From positions 186,001 through 250,000 of the forward strand of contig NZ_JPNB01000001.1 of the NCBI RefSeq assembly GCF_000732725.1: 64,000 bases of DNA, read 5' to 3'. The notes beneath the pieces were generated by a model, which worked only from the letters and a program-made list of their open reading frames with translations, ran no database searches and had not been told where the DNA came from. Numbering within the stretch: position 1 is the first letter of the stretch; every line of letters begins with the position of its first letter. Below, piece by piece: positions 14,984 to 24,402 of the stretch. The DNA is from Kineothrix alysoides (lineage in GTDB: Bacteria > Bacillota > Clostridia > Lachnospirales > Lachnospiraceae). The position numbers were made by a program, and so were the translations under genes.

Positions 14984-17419
14984 ATGGAACAGAAGGAAAA
15001 GGCAGAAATACATATATCCGTCCGCAACCTGGTGGAATTCGTGCTGCGGTCGGGAAATATTGATAATAGGAGGTCCACGGCGCCGGATCAGGCGATGCAG
15101 GAAGGCAGCCGGGTACACCGGATGATACAAAGGAGAATGGGTTCCGATTATCATGCGGAGGTAGTGCTGCGGCATCCGCATGAGATGGAGGAATATACGG
15201 TTGTCGTAGAGGGAAGGGCAGACGGGATCATAGACGGCACGGAAGCGACTCCGGTAACGGTGGATGAAATCAAAGGGACCTATCTGGAACTTAAAAAGAT
15301 AAAGGAGGCCTTTACCGCCCATCTGGCGCAGGCCAAGTGCTATGCATATATTTATGCCGATAAGAACAAGCTGAAGGAAATTTGTGTCCGCATGACCTAC
15401 TGTAATCTGGATACGGAGGAAATCAAATATTTTCATTCCAGTTATACCTTTGTGGAATTAAAGCGGTGGTTTGAGGATATCTTGATGCAGTATAAGAAAT
15501 GGACTGACTTCGAGTTTCAATGGAAGCGAAGCAGGACGCAGTCCATCAAAGACCTTTCCTTTCCGTTTCCCTACCGAGAGGGGCAGAAGGAGCTGGTAAC
15601 TTATGCCTATCAAAGCATTTACCACGGAAAAAAGCTTTTTATAGAGGCTCCTACGGGAGTCGGCAAGACGATTTCTACAGTTTTTCCTGCGATTAAGGCT
15701 ATGGGTGAAGGATTAGGTGAGAGAATCTTTTATTTGACGGCGAAGACCATTACCAGAACCGTCGCCGACGGCACCTTCCAACTTTTGAGGGAAAAAGGAC
15801 TTCAAATGAAGACGGTAATATTGACAGCTAAGGAAAAAATCTGCTTTATGGAGGAAACAGAATGCAATCCGGAATATTGTCCTTATGCAAAAGGGCATTA
15901 TGACCGCATTAATAAAGCGATATACGATTTGTTGACCCATTCGGACAATTTTTCCAGAGAGGCGATTGAAGAGTATGCAAAGGCTCATCAGGTATGCCCT
16001 TTTGAGCTTTGTTTGGATATGAGTTTGTTTTCCGATGCCATTATCTGTGACTATAATTATGTGTTTGATCCACATGTGTATTTGAAACGCTTTTTTGCGG
16101 ATGGGGTAAAGGGTGACTACATTTTTCTTATCGACGAGGCGCATAATCTGGTGGAGCGCGGCAGGGAAATGTACAGTGCAGTGCTTTGCAAAGAAGACTT
16201 TCTGAAATTAAAGAAGAGTGTAAAAGAGATTGACGGCAAAATGGAGCATCATCTCGAGAAATGCAACAAAGAGCTGTTGCTTTTGAAACGGGAGTGTACG
16301 AGTTATCGGATTGAAGAATATATCTCGCCCTTTGTCATGGCGTTACAGCGACTTAGCTCTGCGATGGAGACTTACTTGGAGGAGCAGGATGGCGGCCATG
16401 CGGTACATGAAAATGAAATAAGGGCAGAAATTCTAGACTTTTACTTTGCAGTATCCCATTTTCTCGATATTTATGAGAGGGTGGATGAGAATTATGTCGT
16501 TTACTCGGAGATGAGAGAGGACGGAAGCTTTATTTTAAAGCTTTTTTGTGTGAATCCGGCGGTGAATCTACGGGAATGTATGGCAAAGGGGAGAAGCACC
16601 ATTTTATTTTCCGCAACTCTTCTTCCGATTCAGTATTATAAAGGGCTTTTAGGCGGCGATGGGGGAGATTATGAGGTATATGCCAAGTCGGTGTTTGACC
16701 CGGAGAAAAAGGCGCTTTTCATTGGAAGCGATGTGACCAGCAGATATACGAGGCGCACGGACATGGAATATTACAATATTGCCTCCTACCTTTATGAAAT
16801 TGTGAAGAACCGTCATGGAAATTATATGGTCTTCTTTCCTTCACACGCTTTTTTGCAGAAGGTGTATGAGATATTTGAGCACTATTTTGCGGATAAAGGC
16901 AGTGTGGAATGTATTCTTCAGGAGGACCGTATGGACGAACGGGCGAGAGAGGACTTCCTGAGCCGCTTTGCGTGGAACGACGACTGCGATTTGGCCCAGA
17001 TGATTCGTATGGACGTGGAGATAGAGGAGGAAAAAAGTCTGCTGGGCTTTTGCGTGCTGGGAGGGATATTCAGCGAAGGCATCGATTTGAAGAGAGACAG
17101 CCTGATCGGTGCTATTATTGTAGGCACGGGGCTGCCTTTGGTCTGCAACGAAAGGGAAATACTGAAGAACTATTTCGATGAAAAGGGAGGCGGCGGCTTC
17201 GATTATGCCTACCGCTATCCTGGCATGAACAAGGTATTGCAGGCGGCGGGAAGGGTAATAAGGACGGCGGAGGACGTAGGCTTGGTAGCGCTTTTGGACG
17301 ACAGGTTTCTGAATCATTCCTATCAAAAAATGTTCCCGCGTGAATGGGAACATTTCGAAGTGGTTACGGTTGACGGGGTGGCAAAAAGGGTGGAACGTTT
17401 TTGGGATGGCTGGCTGTGA
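14984..17419 (+). CDS. DinG/XPD-like Fe-S helicase with N-terminal PD-(D/E)XK-like domain
   Basis: An 811-residue superfamily 2 helicase. Walker A is EAPTGVGKT with K228, and the DEAH box lies at 384-387. Between them are cysteines in the pattern [13 protein letters not shown] and CPFELC, the [4Fe-4S] region of XPD/DinG enzymes. The C-terminal part has [14 protein letters not shown] (motif VI). The first 150 residues have GRADGI, then VDEIKG (E95, K97) and [10 protein letters not shown], the pattern of a PD-(D/E)XK nuclease or Cas4-like domain. So a nuclease may be fused to the helicase. The ATG at 14984 follows GGGAG by eight bases. The 3' end overlaps the convergent endonuclease IV gene by 56 bp. 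Confidence 0.9.
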   Translation: MEQKEKAEIHISVRNLVEFVLRSGNIDNRRSTAPDQAMQEGSRVHRMIQRRMGSDYHAEVVLRHPHEMEEYTVVVEGRADGIIDGTEATPVTVDEIKGTYLELKKIKEAFTAHLAQAKCYAYIYADKNKLKEICVRMTYCNLDTEEIKYFHSSYTFVELKRWFEDILMQYKKWTDFEFQWKRSRTQSIKDLSFPFPYREGQKELVTYAYQSIYHGKKLFIEAPTGVGKTISTVFPAIKAMGEGLGERIFYLTAKTITRTVADGTFQLLREKGLQMKTVILTAKEKICFMEETECNPEYCPYAKGHYDRINKAIYDLLTHSDNFSREAIEEYAKAHQVCPFELCLDMSLFSDAIICDYNYVFDPHVYLKRFFADGVKGDYIFLIDEAHNLVERGREMYSAVLCKEDFLKLKKSVKEIDGKMEHHLEKCNKELLLLKRECTSYRIEEYISPFVMALQRLSSAMETYLEEQDGGHAVHENEIRAEILDFYFAVSHFLDIYERVDENYVVYSEMREDGSFILKLFCVNPAVNLRECMAKGRSTILFSATLLPIQYYKGLLGGDGGDYEVYAKSVFDPEKKALFIGSDVTSRYTRRTDMEYYNIASYLYEIVKNRHGNYMVFFPSHAFLQKVYEIFEHYFADKGSVECILQEDRMDERAREDFLSRFAWNDDCDLAQMIRMDVEIEEEKSLLGFCVLGGIFSEGIDLKRDSLIGAIIVGTGLPLVCNEREILKNYFDEKGGGGFDYAYRYPGMNKVLQAAGRVIRTAEDVGLVALLDDRFLNHSYQKMFPREWEHFEVVTVDGVAKRVERFWDGWL

Positions 17420-18281
17420 ACACTCCGCTGCGCAGCATTTGGATTTCCTCCTTATAAGGAGGCAGCAGCTTAGACGGGTCTTTTTCCGAGGGAATATAAG
17501 GAGTCTCCAATATTTTGGGTATATCCGCAAAGGCAGAGTGATGGACGATGGAGTACAGTGCTTCGAAGCCGATATATCCATGCCCGATGTTGGTATGTCT
17601 GTCTTTGCCGGCGCCGCATGGATTCTTGCTGTCGTTGATATGCAGGACGGCGACCCTATCTTTTCCGATCAATCGATCCAGGCGATCCACACACTCGTCA
17701 AAGCCATGGACAATATCATAGCCTGCATCGTGCATATGACAGGTATCCAGACAAATCCCAAGTTTTTCATTGTGGATAACTTTATCGAAGATGGCAGCAA
17801 GCTCTTCGAAGCTTCTACCGATTTCAGAGCCCTTTCCTGCCATGGTCTCCAGGGCGATGGTACAGGGTGTGTCTTTATCTAATATCTCATTGAGGCCCTC
17901 CGCTATTTTGCGGATACCTGCATCTTGGCCCGCGCCCACATGAGCGCCGGGATGCAGCACAAGAACCTTGCTTTTCAATGCGGCAGTACGCCGTATATCC
18001 ATCGAAAGGAAATCCAGGGCCAGCTTGAAGGTGTCGGTATTTATGCTGTTGCCAAGATTAATAATATATGGAGCATGGATGATAGAATCTGTGATGCCAT
18101 GTTCCTTCATATACGAAAGACCTGCGTCTATGTTCAGTTCTTCTATTGCCTTGCGCTTCGTATTCTGGGGAGCGCCTGTAAATATCATAAAGGAGTTTGC
18201 TTCGTAAGAAGCAGCTTCTTTGGCGGAGCCGAGAAACATTTCCTTGCCCTTCATCCCTACATGTGAACCTATCTTTAACAT
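17364..18281 (-). CDS. nfo: Endonuclease IV
   Basis: A 305-residue apurinic/apyrimidinic endonuclease of the Nfo family, which cuts the DNA backbone at abasic sites in base excision repair using three zinc ions. The zinc-binding signatures are visible: [61 protein letters not shown] and [10 protein letters not shown]. The body ends near residue 285, and an extra proline-rich tail of about 20 residues (PPFLPPRQP at the end) is encoded within the convergent helicase gene. It starts at an ATG with an AGGAGG-type site. It fits the repair theme of the region. Confidence 0.96.
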   Translation of the reverse strand: MLKIGSHVGMKGKEMFLGSAKEAASYEANSFMIFTGAPQNTKRKAIEELNIDAGLSYMKEHGITDSIIHAPYIINLGNSINTDTFKLALDFLSMDIRRTAALKSKVLVLHPGAHVGAGQDAGIRKIAEGLNEILDKDTPCTIALETMAGKGSEIGRSFEELAAIFDKVIHNEKLGICLDTCHMHDAGYDIVHGFDECVDRLDRLIGKDRVAVLHINDSKNPCGAGKDRHTNIGHGYIGFEALYSIVHHSAFADIPKILETPYIPSEKDPSKLLPPYKEEIQMLRSGVFTASHPKNVPPFLPPRQP

Positions 18282-18854
18282 ATTTCCTCCTGTGTAAGCT
18301 TTAATAAAAAGAGCGTGCGAATGTCAGCCCTTTATTTGTTTTTTAGTAGTATAGCATCGAAGTCGAAAAAGGTAAAGTTAACATAACTTAAGAGCTGTTC
18401 AAGATTTATGTCGATGTCGAAAAATGAAAAATGAAATATTTTTTTGACAAATGACGTCAGAATTTAGAAGAAATGGAAGATGAGTCACAGATTATGACAC
18501 GAACGTCACATGTGGATAACTCGGTGGAAATTGGGGATTTCTTTTCAAAATGTCTCAAAAAGCATTAGAAATCGTACAAGTTCTCCACATTTATATTTTT
18601 GCAAGAAGAACTTGAAAAATCAGAAAAAATACCAGTTTAGTCAAGAAGATTATGTGAAGCAAGAGAAAATATTGACCGAATTGGACATGCCGCAATTGTG
18701 GGTAAAGTGCTGATTGAACCCATAAAATATTATGTAAATCAATGCAGCGGGTAATGGAGGGGTTATGTTAAAATCGGGATATATATGCAAGGCTTTTCAT
18801 GTTATAATATAGCAGTAATAAACAGATTATTCGACAAGGATTGGAGGACATAGA
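18282..18854. other. 573-bp intergenic region
   Basis: No gene is supported here. A frame of 67 codons at 18510-18713 has no ribosome binding site or recognisable family. A TATAAT hexamer at 18811-18816 with GGATTGGAGGA close to the next start is the likely promoter and ribosome binding region of the amylase gene. The part near 18400-18600 is AT-rich with short repeated words such as GAAAAATG. Confidence 0.5.
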
Positions 18855-20162
18855 ATGTGGGCTTATGAGAGTGTGTTTTATCAGATTTATCCGCTGGGTT
18901 TTTGCGGTGCACCATTTGAAAACGACGGCGTGCTCCGGTCTGGGATATTGAAGGCAATCGATTGGATTCCCCATATGAAGCGTCTGGGAACAAATGCAGT
19001 ATATTTTTCGCCGGTATTCGAATCGGATACACATGGATATAATACGAGAGATTATAAACAGGTTGATTGCAGGCTGGGAACCAATGAAGACTTTAAACGG
19101 GTATGCAAAAGTCTGCATGAAAGCGGAATACGCGTGATACTGGATGGTGTATTCAACCATGTGGGAAGGGGATTCTATCAATTTCAAGATGTCATAAAGA
19201 ACAGGGAGGCATCTCCGTATCTGAATTGGTTTCATATCGACTTGGGAGGAAACTCCAATTATAACGACGGACTTTGGTATGAAGGATGGGAAGGAAATTA
19301 TGATTTGGTGAAGTTGAATCTAAGGAATGAGGAGGTCGTAAAACATCTTCTGGATTGTGTGGAATTCTGGATCGACGAGTTTGACATTGACGGGCTGAGG
19401 CTGGACGTAGCTTATTGTCTGGATCATGATTTCGTACGCAGGCTCAGGCGCTTTACGGAAAGTAAAAAGGAGGATTTTTTCCTTGTGGGCGAGATGCTGC
19501 ATGGAGATTATAACCAGATGGTAAATGAGGACATGCTGCATTCGGCCACCAACTATGAATGTTATAAGGGACTTTATTCCAGCTTTAACAGCATGAATAT
19601 GTTCGAAATCAATCATTCTCTGCTTCGTCAGTTCGGGCCGGAGAACTGGACGCTCTATAAGGGGAAACATCTGCTTTCTTTTGTGGATAACCACGATGTG
19701 ACGCGAATCGCCAGTATCCTTACCAATGAAAAGCACCTCCCGCTGATTTACGCATTATGCTTTGGGATGCCCGGTATTCCTTGCGTATATTATGGAAGTG
19801 AATGGGGGGCAAAGGCACAGAAAAGCGAAGGTGACCCGGCGCTGCGGGCTTGCTTCGAAGCGCCTGCAGGCGGTGAACTGGTGGAGTATATCGGGAAACT
19901 CTCTGAAGCGAAGAAAAATTCCGAAGCATTGAATTACGGAGATTTCCGTTCTCTTTTGCTTACGAATAAGCAGTGCATATTTGAGAGAAAGTCGCAAAAT
20001 GAAAGGGTGCTTGTGGCGATTAACGCCGACGGAGAAAGCTTCCGGGCACAATTTGACGCAGGCTGCCGTACGGCTTTTGATTTAATTAGTGGTGAGGAGC
20101 ATGATGTTAACGGCGGAAGCGAGCTTCCTGCGTATAGTGCTTATTTTTGGAAGACAACATAA
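18855..20162 (+). CDS. GH13 alpha-amylase family glycosidase
   Basis: A 435-residue intracellular glycoside hydrolase family 13 enzyme with no signal peptide. The catalytic triad is visible: nucleophile D184 in GLRLDVA, acid/base E213 in LVGEML, and D281 in FVDNHDV. It starts directly with the barrel (YESVFYQIYPLGFCG), so it lacks the N-terminal domain of classical cyclomaltodextrinases. Likely substrates are maltodextrins taken up by the cell; the exact specificity is not predictable. It stands alone with its own terminator. Confidence 0.93.
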   Translation: MWAYESVFYQIYPLGFCGAPFENDGVLRSGILKAIDWIPHMKRLGTNAVYFSPVFESDTHGYNTRDYKQVDCRLGTNEDFKRVCKSLHESGIRVILDGVFNHVGRGFYQFQDVIKNREASPYLNWFHIDLGGNSNYNDGLWYEGWEGNYDLVKLNLRNEEVVKHLLDCVEFWIDEFDIDGLRLDVAYCLDHDFVRRLRRFTESKKEDFFLVGEMLHGDYNQMVNEDMLHSATNYECYKGLYSSFNSMNMFEINHSLLRQFGPENWTLYKGKHLLSFVDNHDVTRIASILTNEKHLPLIYALCFGMPGIPCVYYGSEWGAKAQKSEGDPALRACFEAPAGGELVEYIGKLSEAKKNSEALNYGDFRSLLLTNKQCIFERKSQNERVLVAINADGESFRAQFDAGCRTAFDLISGEEHDVNGGSELPAYSAYFWKTT

Positions 20163-20191
20163 TATACGTAAGCATCTGCAGAATGTAAGAG

Positions 20192-20236
20192 CACCTCAAA
20201 TGTTAGACAAAACGACTAACATTTGGGGTGTATTTT
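20192..20236 (+). terminator. Rho-independent terminator
   Basis: CACCTCAAATGTTAG (20192-20206) pairs with CTAACATTTGGGGTG (20216-20230) with one G-T wobble, followed by TATTTT. It lies 30 bp after the amylase stop codon. Confidence 0.85.
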
Positions 20237-20318
20237 AATTTGGGGCGCTTTTCTATAGGATAAGAATACTGGCATTTATTTTATTTTATCTTAAAGACAT
20301 TAGTTATAAAAAAGGATA

Positions 20319-20366
20319 TTGACATATCGGTTCATACTGTATATATTGTATATATACAGTATGAAC
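20319..20366 (+). promoter_or_regulatory. Promoter with a 16-bp inverted repeat operator
   Basis: TTGACA (20319-20324), 17 bp and TATATT (20342-20347) form a strong promoter. Overlying it is a perfect inverted repeat with arms GTTCATACTGTATATA (20330-20345) and its complement (20351-20366) around a 5-bp spacer. The regulator downstream is of the YtrA GntR subfamily, whose members repress their own ABC-transporter operons through such sites. Confidence 0.8.
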
Positions 20367-20392
20367 AAGGGTGGAATGTTCAAGTGAAGAAT

Positions 20393-20533
20393 GAAGACGT
20401 AGTGTGAAGTGTGAAATCGCAGTACGAAGAAAGAAGTGGCAGTACAAAGAAAGAAGCCGTAGTCCGAAGAAAGAAGCCGCAGCACGAAGGAAAGAAACCA
20501 TAGCGTGAAGAATAAAACCGTAGAATAAAGTGT
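20393..20533 (+). repeat. Seven-unit 20-bp degenerate tandem repeat
   Basis: Seven consecutive units of 20-21 bp follow the consensus GAAGCCGTAGTACGAAGAAA: 20393, 20413, 20433, 20453, 20473 (21 bp), 20494 and 20514 are the unit starts. They fill the leader between the promoter and the GntR-type start. There is no start codon in any frame with a recognisable product. Confidence 0.85.
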
Positions 20534-20555
20534 GGAACGAAAAGAGGTGAGAGAA

Positions 20556-20927
20556 TTGGACATATTGATTAGTAATTCCGGTGGGCAGCCGATTTATGAG
20601 CAGATATGTACGCAGATTAAGAAGAATATCATAGCCGGAGAATTAAAGGAAGGTGACGCTCTTCCGTCCATACGATCTCTTGCCAAAGATTTACGTATCA
20701 GCGTAATCACTACGAAGAGAGCGTATGATGAACTGGAAAAGGAAGGATTTATTTATACGATAGCCTCCAAGGGGTGCTTTGTAGCGAAGAAAGACATGGA
20801 GTTTATAAGAGAAGAAAATTTAAAAAAGATAGAAGCGCATATGCGGGAAATTTCTGAGCTTGCGAGGTCGTCCGGATTAACGGGGAAAGACTTGGCGAAG
20901 ATGTTTCAATTTCTGGAAGAAGAATAG
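20556..20927 (+). CDS. GntR-family regulator, YtrA subfamily
   Basis: About 123 residues with a winged helix domain (PIYEQICTQIKKNIIAGELKEGDALPSIRSLAKDLRISVITTKRAYDELEKEGFIYT) and a short helical tail, which is the YtrA layout without a ligand domain. I start it at the TTG at 20556, because GAGGTGAG lies just before; an in-frame GTG at 20532 would place the repeat array's end inside the protein. It precedes an ABC transporter by 14 bp and very likely represses that operon through the palindrome at 20330-20366. Confidence 0.88.
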   Translation: MDILISNSGGQPIYEQICTQIKKNIIAGELKEGDALPSIRSLAKDLRISVITTKRAYDELEKEGFIYTIASKGCFVAKKDMEFIREENLKKIEAHMREISELARSSGLTGKDLAKMFQFLEEE

Positions 20928-20941
20928 CAAAGGAGTAAATT

Positions 20942-21787
20942 ATGAATGCTTTGGAAATAACAAATTTAACGAAAGAGTACAAGGACTTTAAGCTGGATAA
21001 TGTCAGCCTCAGGCTGCCGTCCGGTTGTATTATGGGACTTATCGGGGAGAATGGTGCGGGAAAAAGCACGATGATTAAGCTGATTATGAATGCGATAAAT
21101 CGCGACGGCGGCGAGATAACCGTACTCGGTAAGGATAACCGGGCCGATTTCAAGGTGACGAAGGAGGATATCGGTATCGTGCTGGATGAAACAGGATTCC
21201 CGGAAATCATAACGGCAAAGCAATTGAACGCTATTATGAAAATGACCTATCAAAACTGGGAGGAAGAGACTTATTTTCATTATATCGAGCGTTTTTCTCT
21301 TCCCGGGAAAAAGCCTTTCAAGGACTATTCCAGAGGAATGAAGATGAAGCTGGCAATAGCGGCAGCGATGTCTCATCGTGCGAAGTTGCTGGTTCTGGAT
21401 GAGGCCACCAGCGGGCTGGATCCCATTGTAAGGGATGAAATCCTAGATATTTTCCTTGAATTTACGAGAAAAGAAGAGAATTCCATTCTGATTTCCTCCC
21501 ACATTGTCAGTGATCTGGAAAAGTTATGCGATTATATTGCTTTTCTCCATAAGGGTAAGCTTATATTCTGTGAGGAAAAAGACCGCCTTTTGGAAAACTA
21601 CGCAATTCTGCACTGCAAAAAAACTGAACTGAATGGGTTGGAATGGTCGGCAATAAAAGGAAAAAGAGAAAACAGCTACGGAGTTGACGCACTGGTGGAT
21701 CGTAAAAAGGTACCGAGGGGAATGAATATAGAAAATGCGTCAATTGAAGATATTATTTTATTTATGGTAAAAGGAGTGGATAAATAA
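20942..21787 (+). CDS. ABC transporter ATP-binding protein
   Basis: The 281-residue ATPase has Walker A GENGAGKST, signature YSRGMKMKLAIAAAM (the SGG position is degenerate, as in this group), Walker B LLVLDEATSGLDP and the switch histidine in ISSHIV. It belongs to the YtrB/BcrA-like group of exporters or antibiotic-response transporters controlled by YtrA-type regulators. Its stop codon overlaps the ATG of the permease gene. The substrate is unknown. Confidence 0.93.
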   Translation: MNALEITNLTKEYKDFKLDNVSLRLPSGCIMGLIGENGAGKSTMIKLIMNAINRDGGEITVLGKDNRADFKVTKEDIGIVLDETGFPEIITAKQLNAIMKMTYQNWEEETYFHYIERFSLPGKKPFKDYSRGMKMKLAIAAAMSHRAKLLVLDEATSGLDPIVRDEILDIFLEFTRKEENSILISSHIVSDLEKLCDYIAFLHKGKLIFCEEKDRLLENYAILHCKKTELNGLEWSAIKGKRENSYGVDALVDRKKVPRGMNIENASIEDIILFMVKGVDK

Positions 21788-22446
21788 TGAAAGGATTGCT
21801 GTTAAAGGACTTTTATATGATATGGAAGCAGGCGAAGTTCATGCTTGCTCTTGTAATAATCTATATTCTCATTGGTGTAGTGAGCGACAGCTCATTTTGG
21901 ACGGTATTCTCGGTAATATTTATGGCTATGCTGCCTATTACTGCATTAGGACTCGATGAGAGGAGCGGCTGGACCAGTTATGCATCGATGCTTCCCTTTT
22001 CCAAACATGATATTGTCGTAAGTAAATATGTATTCGGATTAATAGGAGTAGGGTTGTCAGTCCTATTGTATGCTGTTCTGACTATGTTGACTGGAATAGT
22101 CAGATATGGAAGCGTACAGATTGATTCTATTTTGCAGATGATTATGCCTTTATTTTCTGTTTCGTTCCTCTTTATATCAACCAATTTGCCGATTATGTTT
22201 AAGGTAGGAGTGGAAAAGGGCAGGATGTGGTATTTGCTGTCGCTGATGGTGATTATGGGAGGTTCCTCATTTATCATCAGCATTTTGGACGGTAACCCGG
22301 GTTTAGGTGCAATTTCGGGTTTTCTCAGCATAGATACACAGGCGAATCAGTTAATACAAAGCGCAAGCGTTCTTGGTGTCTGCACCATACTGTTGCTAGG
22401 CTCAATGAAGCTTTCGATCAATGTATTTGAAAAGAAAGATTTATAA
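21787..22446 (+). CDS. ABC-2 type permease
   Basis: The 219-residue protein has six hydrophobic segments and the start MKGLLLKDFYMIWKQAK common to ABC-2 permeases of this type; a related pattern DERSGWTSYASMLPFSKHDIVVSKY follows the first segments. It overlaps the ATPase stop codon by one base and is therefore translationally coupled. Together they form a minimal two-gene transporter with the YtrA-type regulator. Confidence 0.88.
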   Translation: MKGLLLKDFYMIWKQAKFMLALVIIYILIGVVSDSSFWTVFSVIFMAMLPITALGLDERSGWTSYASMLPFSKHDIVVSKYVFGLIGVGLSVLLYAVLTMLTGIVRYGSVQIDSILQMIMPLFSVSFLFISTNLPIMFKVGVEKGRMWYLLSLMVIMGGSSFIISILDGNPGLGAISGFLSIDTQANQLIQSASVLGVCTILLLGSMKLSINVFEKKDL

Positions 22447-22448
22447 GA

Positions 22449-23213
22449 TTAATTCGGGAGTGTCTCGTCCAATCGCTTTCTGACTGCGGAGATTTCGCCG
22501 GCATCCGTTCGCCATATTTCATATTCACTCATGCCGGGAATGCCCATGGAAACGTGGGGATTGCGAAATCTCATTTCGCTTTCCACAATTCTTTTTCCTG
22601 ACATATGAAAGGACGTGATGGAAGTTTCCTCAAGCAGAGTGCGGACAGCAGCTTCATCAATTCCTGCACCTGCTATAATGGAGATGGAGCCGTTCGCTTC
22701 TTTACTTAATTGTCTGAGTAAGTCAATGCCTTTCAGACAGGAGGATTGTTGGCCTGAGGTAAGGATGTTGTGAATGCCCAGCTCCTTCGCTTCTTCCATA
22801 GCCTTGAAAGGAGATTTACACATATCGAAGGCGCGGTGAAGGGTTATGCGCATAGCCCCGGCATGAGCTATCAGCTCCTTTAGTTCAGAAACTGCCAGTT
22901 CGCCGTCAGCGTTTAAGCATCCGATGACGATGCCGTCGGCGCCTGCGTCACGGAACATATCTATTTCCTTAATTATAATGTTCAATTCATGAAGGCTGTA
23001 AAGGAAATCCCCGAAACGAGGACGTATTAGGACATGGATAGGGATATCTACTGTTTCCCGAACTCGCTTAAATAGGGCGAGGGTGGGGGTGGTGCCGCCG
23101 ATAATGAGATTGGAGCAAAGTTCCAGCCTGTCGGCTTTTCCTTTTTGCGCGTTAATGGAAGACTCAACGCTGTCTGTGCAGCATTCTAATAGGTATTTTT
23201 GTCTGAGGGGCAT
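22449..23213 (-). CDS. cutC: CutC family protein
   Basis: A 254-residue TIM-barrel protein of the CutC family. Typical stretches are ECCTDSVESSINAQKGKADRLELCSNLIIGGTTPT, HVLIRPRFGDFLYS, DGIVIGCLNADGELA, TLHRAFDMCKSP and ILTSGQQSS. The family was named for copper homeostasis in E. coli, but a direct role in copper handling is disputed. I place the start at 23213, with AAGGAG six bases before. A longer in-frame start at 23288 would take its first 12 or so residues from a copy of repeat family 2. It is convergent with the ABC permease. Confidence 0.9.
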   Translation of the reverse strand: MPLRQKYLLECCTDSVESSINAQKGKADRLELCSNLIIGGTTPTLALFKRVRETVDIPIHVLIRPRFGDFLYSLHELNIIIKEIDMFRDAGADGIVIGCLNADGELAVSELKELIAHAGAMRITLHRAFDMCKSPFKAMEEAKELGIHNILTSGQQSSCLKGIDLLRQLSKEANGSISIIAGAGIDEAAVRTLLEETSITSFHMSGKRIVESEMRFRNPHVSMGIPGMSEYEIWRTDAGEISAVRKRLDETLPN

Positions 23214-23252
23214 ATGAACTCCTTCCCGATTTTCAAAATAAGATGGGTGATA

Positions 23253-23380
23253 AGAACAAAGGTGTGCTTCGTACATCCTTGTGCCCAAAACTTTGACAGC
23301 ACAGCTTTTGTTCCGCGCGCGCAGCTGCGCATTGTTTGTCCGAAGGGCTTTTATGTAATAGGAGCACCTTCCTATTACAT
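23253..23380 (+). repeat. Repeat family 2, second copy
   Basis: A 128-bp element that matches the reverse complement of 14827-14944 in order: AGAACAAAGGTGTGCTTCG, CAGCACAGCTTTTGTTCCG, CGCGCGCAGCTGCGCAT, then a T-run and the palindrome ATGTAATAGG-N8-CCTATTACAT (23353-23380). The palindrome arms differ from the first copy by a C-to-T change on one side and the matching G-to-A change on the other, keeping the stem paired. Confidence 0.78.
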
Positions 23381-23490
23381 AAAAACAGATACAGCGAGCA
23401 GAAGTGCTTTACTGTATCTGTTTTGAAATTTTACATGTTTTCTTTGATACAGACATATTTTAGTCTTATACAGATGTACATGTTCTGGTT

Positions 23491-23781
23491 CTATACCGAT
23501 TTATAGCGTTTATCGAACTTATCAGCACCGCATACATGGCGTTCACTGTCGCTTTCTGCAATAATATAGTCTCCTTCGCGGATGAAGATGACTCCCCGTC
23601 TGTTTTGAATAAAAGGGCAGACAATGGTACCGTCCGGCCTGGTAATTTGAATTAAGTTGTCAGGGCTGATCCAGCCATTTGTAATAACCTTGGTGTAGAG
23701 CTCGAAACCATCTTCCATACCTTTATTCAATTGGTATTGCTCTGCACTTACAATTAAGGATATTCGTTCATATTTTTTCAT
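23491..23781 (-). CDS. Hypothetical protein, 96 residues
   Basis: A soluble protein with no membrane segment. It contains PDNLIQITRPDGTIVCPFIQNRRGVIFIREGDYIIAE, which looks like a small beta-rich domain, and ends with KFDKRYKSV. I do not recognise the family. It has a GGGAGG-type ribosome binding site and lies alone between cutC and the PadR operon, on the opposite strand to the latter. Confidence 0.6.
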   Translation of the reverse strand: MKKYERISLIVSAEQYQLNKGMEDGFELYTKVITNGWISPDNLIQITRPDGTIVCPFIQNRRGVIFIREGDYIIAESDSERHVCGADKFDKRYKSV

Positions 23782-23896
23782 TGTTTAGCCTCCCTTATCT
23801 CATGTATACTCCCGTTCCTTATATTTATGAAAGAACCATAAATACGCTTTCCCTTATATATAGTTTAGCTTAATTTGAAAAAAAATACAATGCTTA

Positions 23897-23926
23897 TTGA
23901 CAACATAATATTATATGTTGTATAGT
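23897..23926 (+). promoter_or_regulatory. Promoter with inverted repeat before padR
   Basis: TTGACA (23897-23902) and TATAGT (23921-23926) are separated by 18 bp. Within the spacer CAACATA (23901-23907) and TATGTTG (23914-23920) form an inverted repeat, a plausible operator for the PadR protein encoded downstream. The ATG at 24076 leaves a leader of about 145 bases. Confidence 0.6.
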
Positions 23927-24075
23927 ATGAATTAAGAAATGATAGTATATACCATATAATATTATATTCAACAATGGAATGAAGGAAGAATTTAAGAAAC
24001 AGGAAGGAATAAAGGAGTGCAGAATCGGAAGGTTATGAGAAGAATATTTAGTATGATACGAAAGGAGTAGGTTAA

Positions 24076-24402
24076 ATGGTATTTAATACAGGAGCGGCAC
24101 TGCTTGACGCAATTGTACTGGCGGTTGTATCGGGCGATCCGGAGGGGACTTATGGATATAAGATAACCCAAGAGGTAAGGCAGGTCATAGAATTGTCAGA
24201 ATCAACATTATATCCGGTACTAAGGCGGCTGCAGAAGGATGAGTGTTTGGAAGTATATGATATGGAATGTGCCGGAAGAAACAGACGGTATTATAAGGTC
24301 ACGGAAAGAGGAAGGGCACAGCTTTCGTTGTACAAAAGCGAATGGAAGAAATATTCTCAAAAAATAAACGGAATGTTCGAGGGAGGAATCGTACATGAAT
24401 AG
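24076..24402 (+). CDS. PadR-family transcriptional regulator
   Basis: The 108-residue winged-helix protein has the PadR pattern GDPEGTYGYKITQEV and LSESTLYPVLRRLQKDECLEVYDMECAGRNRRYYKVTERGR. It leads an operon in which the next gene, of the DUF1700 family, overlaps its end by 8 bp. PadR plus DUF1700 plus DUF4097 is a common envelope-stress module of Firmicutes. It probably represses its own operon. Confidence 0.94.
   Translation: MVFNTGAALLDAIVLAVVSGDPEGTYGYKITQEVRQVIELSESTLYPVLRRLQKDECLEVYDMECAGRNRRYYKVTERGRAQLSLYKSEWKKYSQKINGMFEGGIVHE

Noticed and set aside
16841-17581. Long minus-strand frame of 246 codons inside the helicase gene
   Set aside because: It is antisense to the conserved helicase motifs and has a histidine- and arginine-rich peptide typical of a shadow frame.
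18510-18713. Frame of 67 codons before the amylase gene
   Set aside because: No ribosome binding site, basic low-complexity peptide, and no continuation of an operon.
20393-20533. Possible CRISPR array
   Set aside because: The 20-bp units are contiguous without spacers, degenerate, and no cas gene is near.
20300-20563. Open frames of 65 and 87 codons on the minus strand
   Set aside because: They run through the palindrome and the 20-bp tandem repeat, so their openness and repetitive peptide come from the repeat. No ribosome binding site or family similarity.
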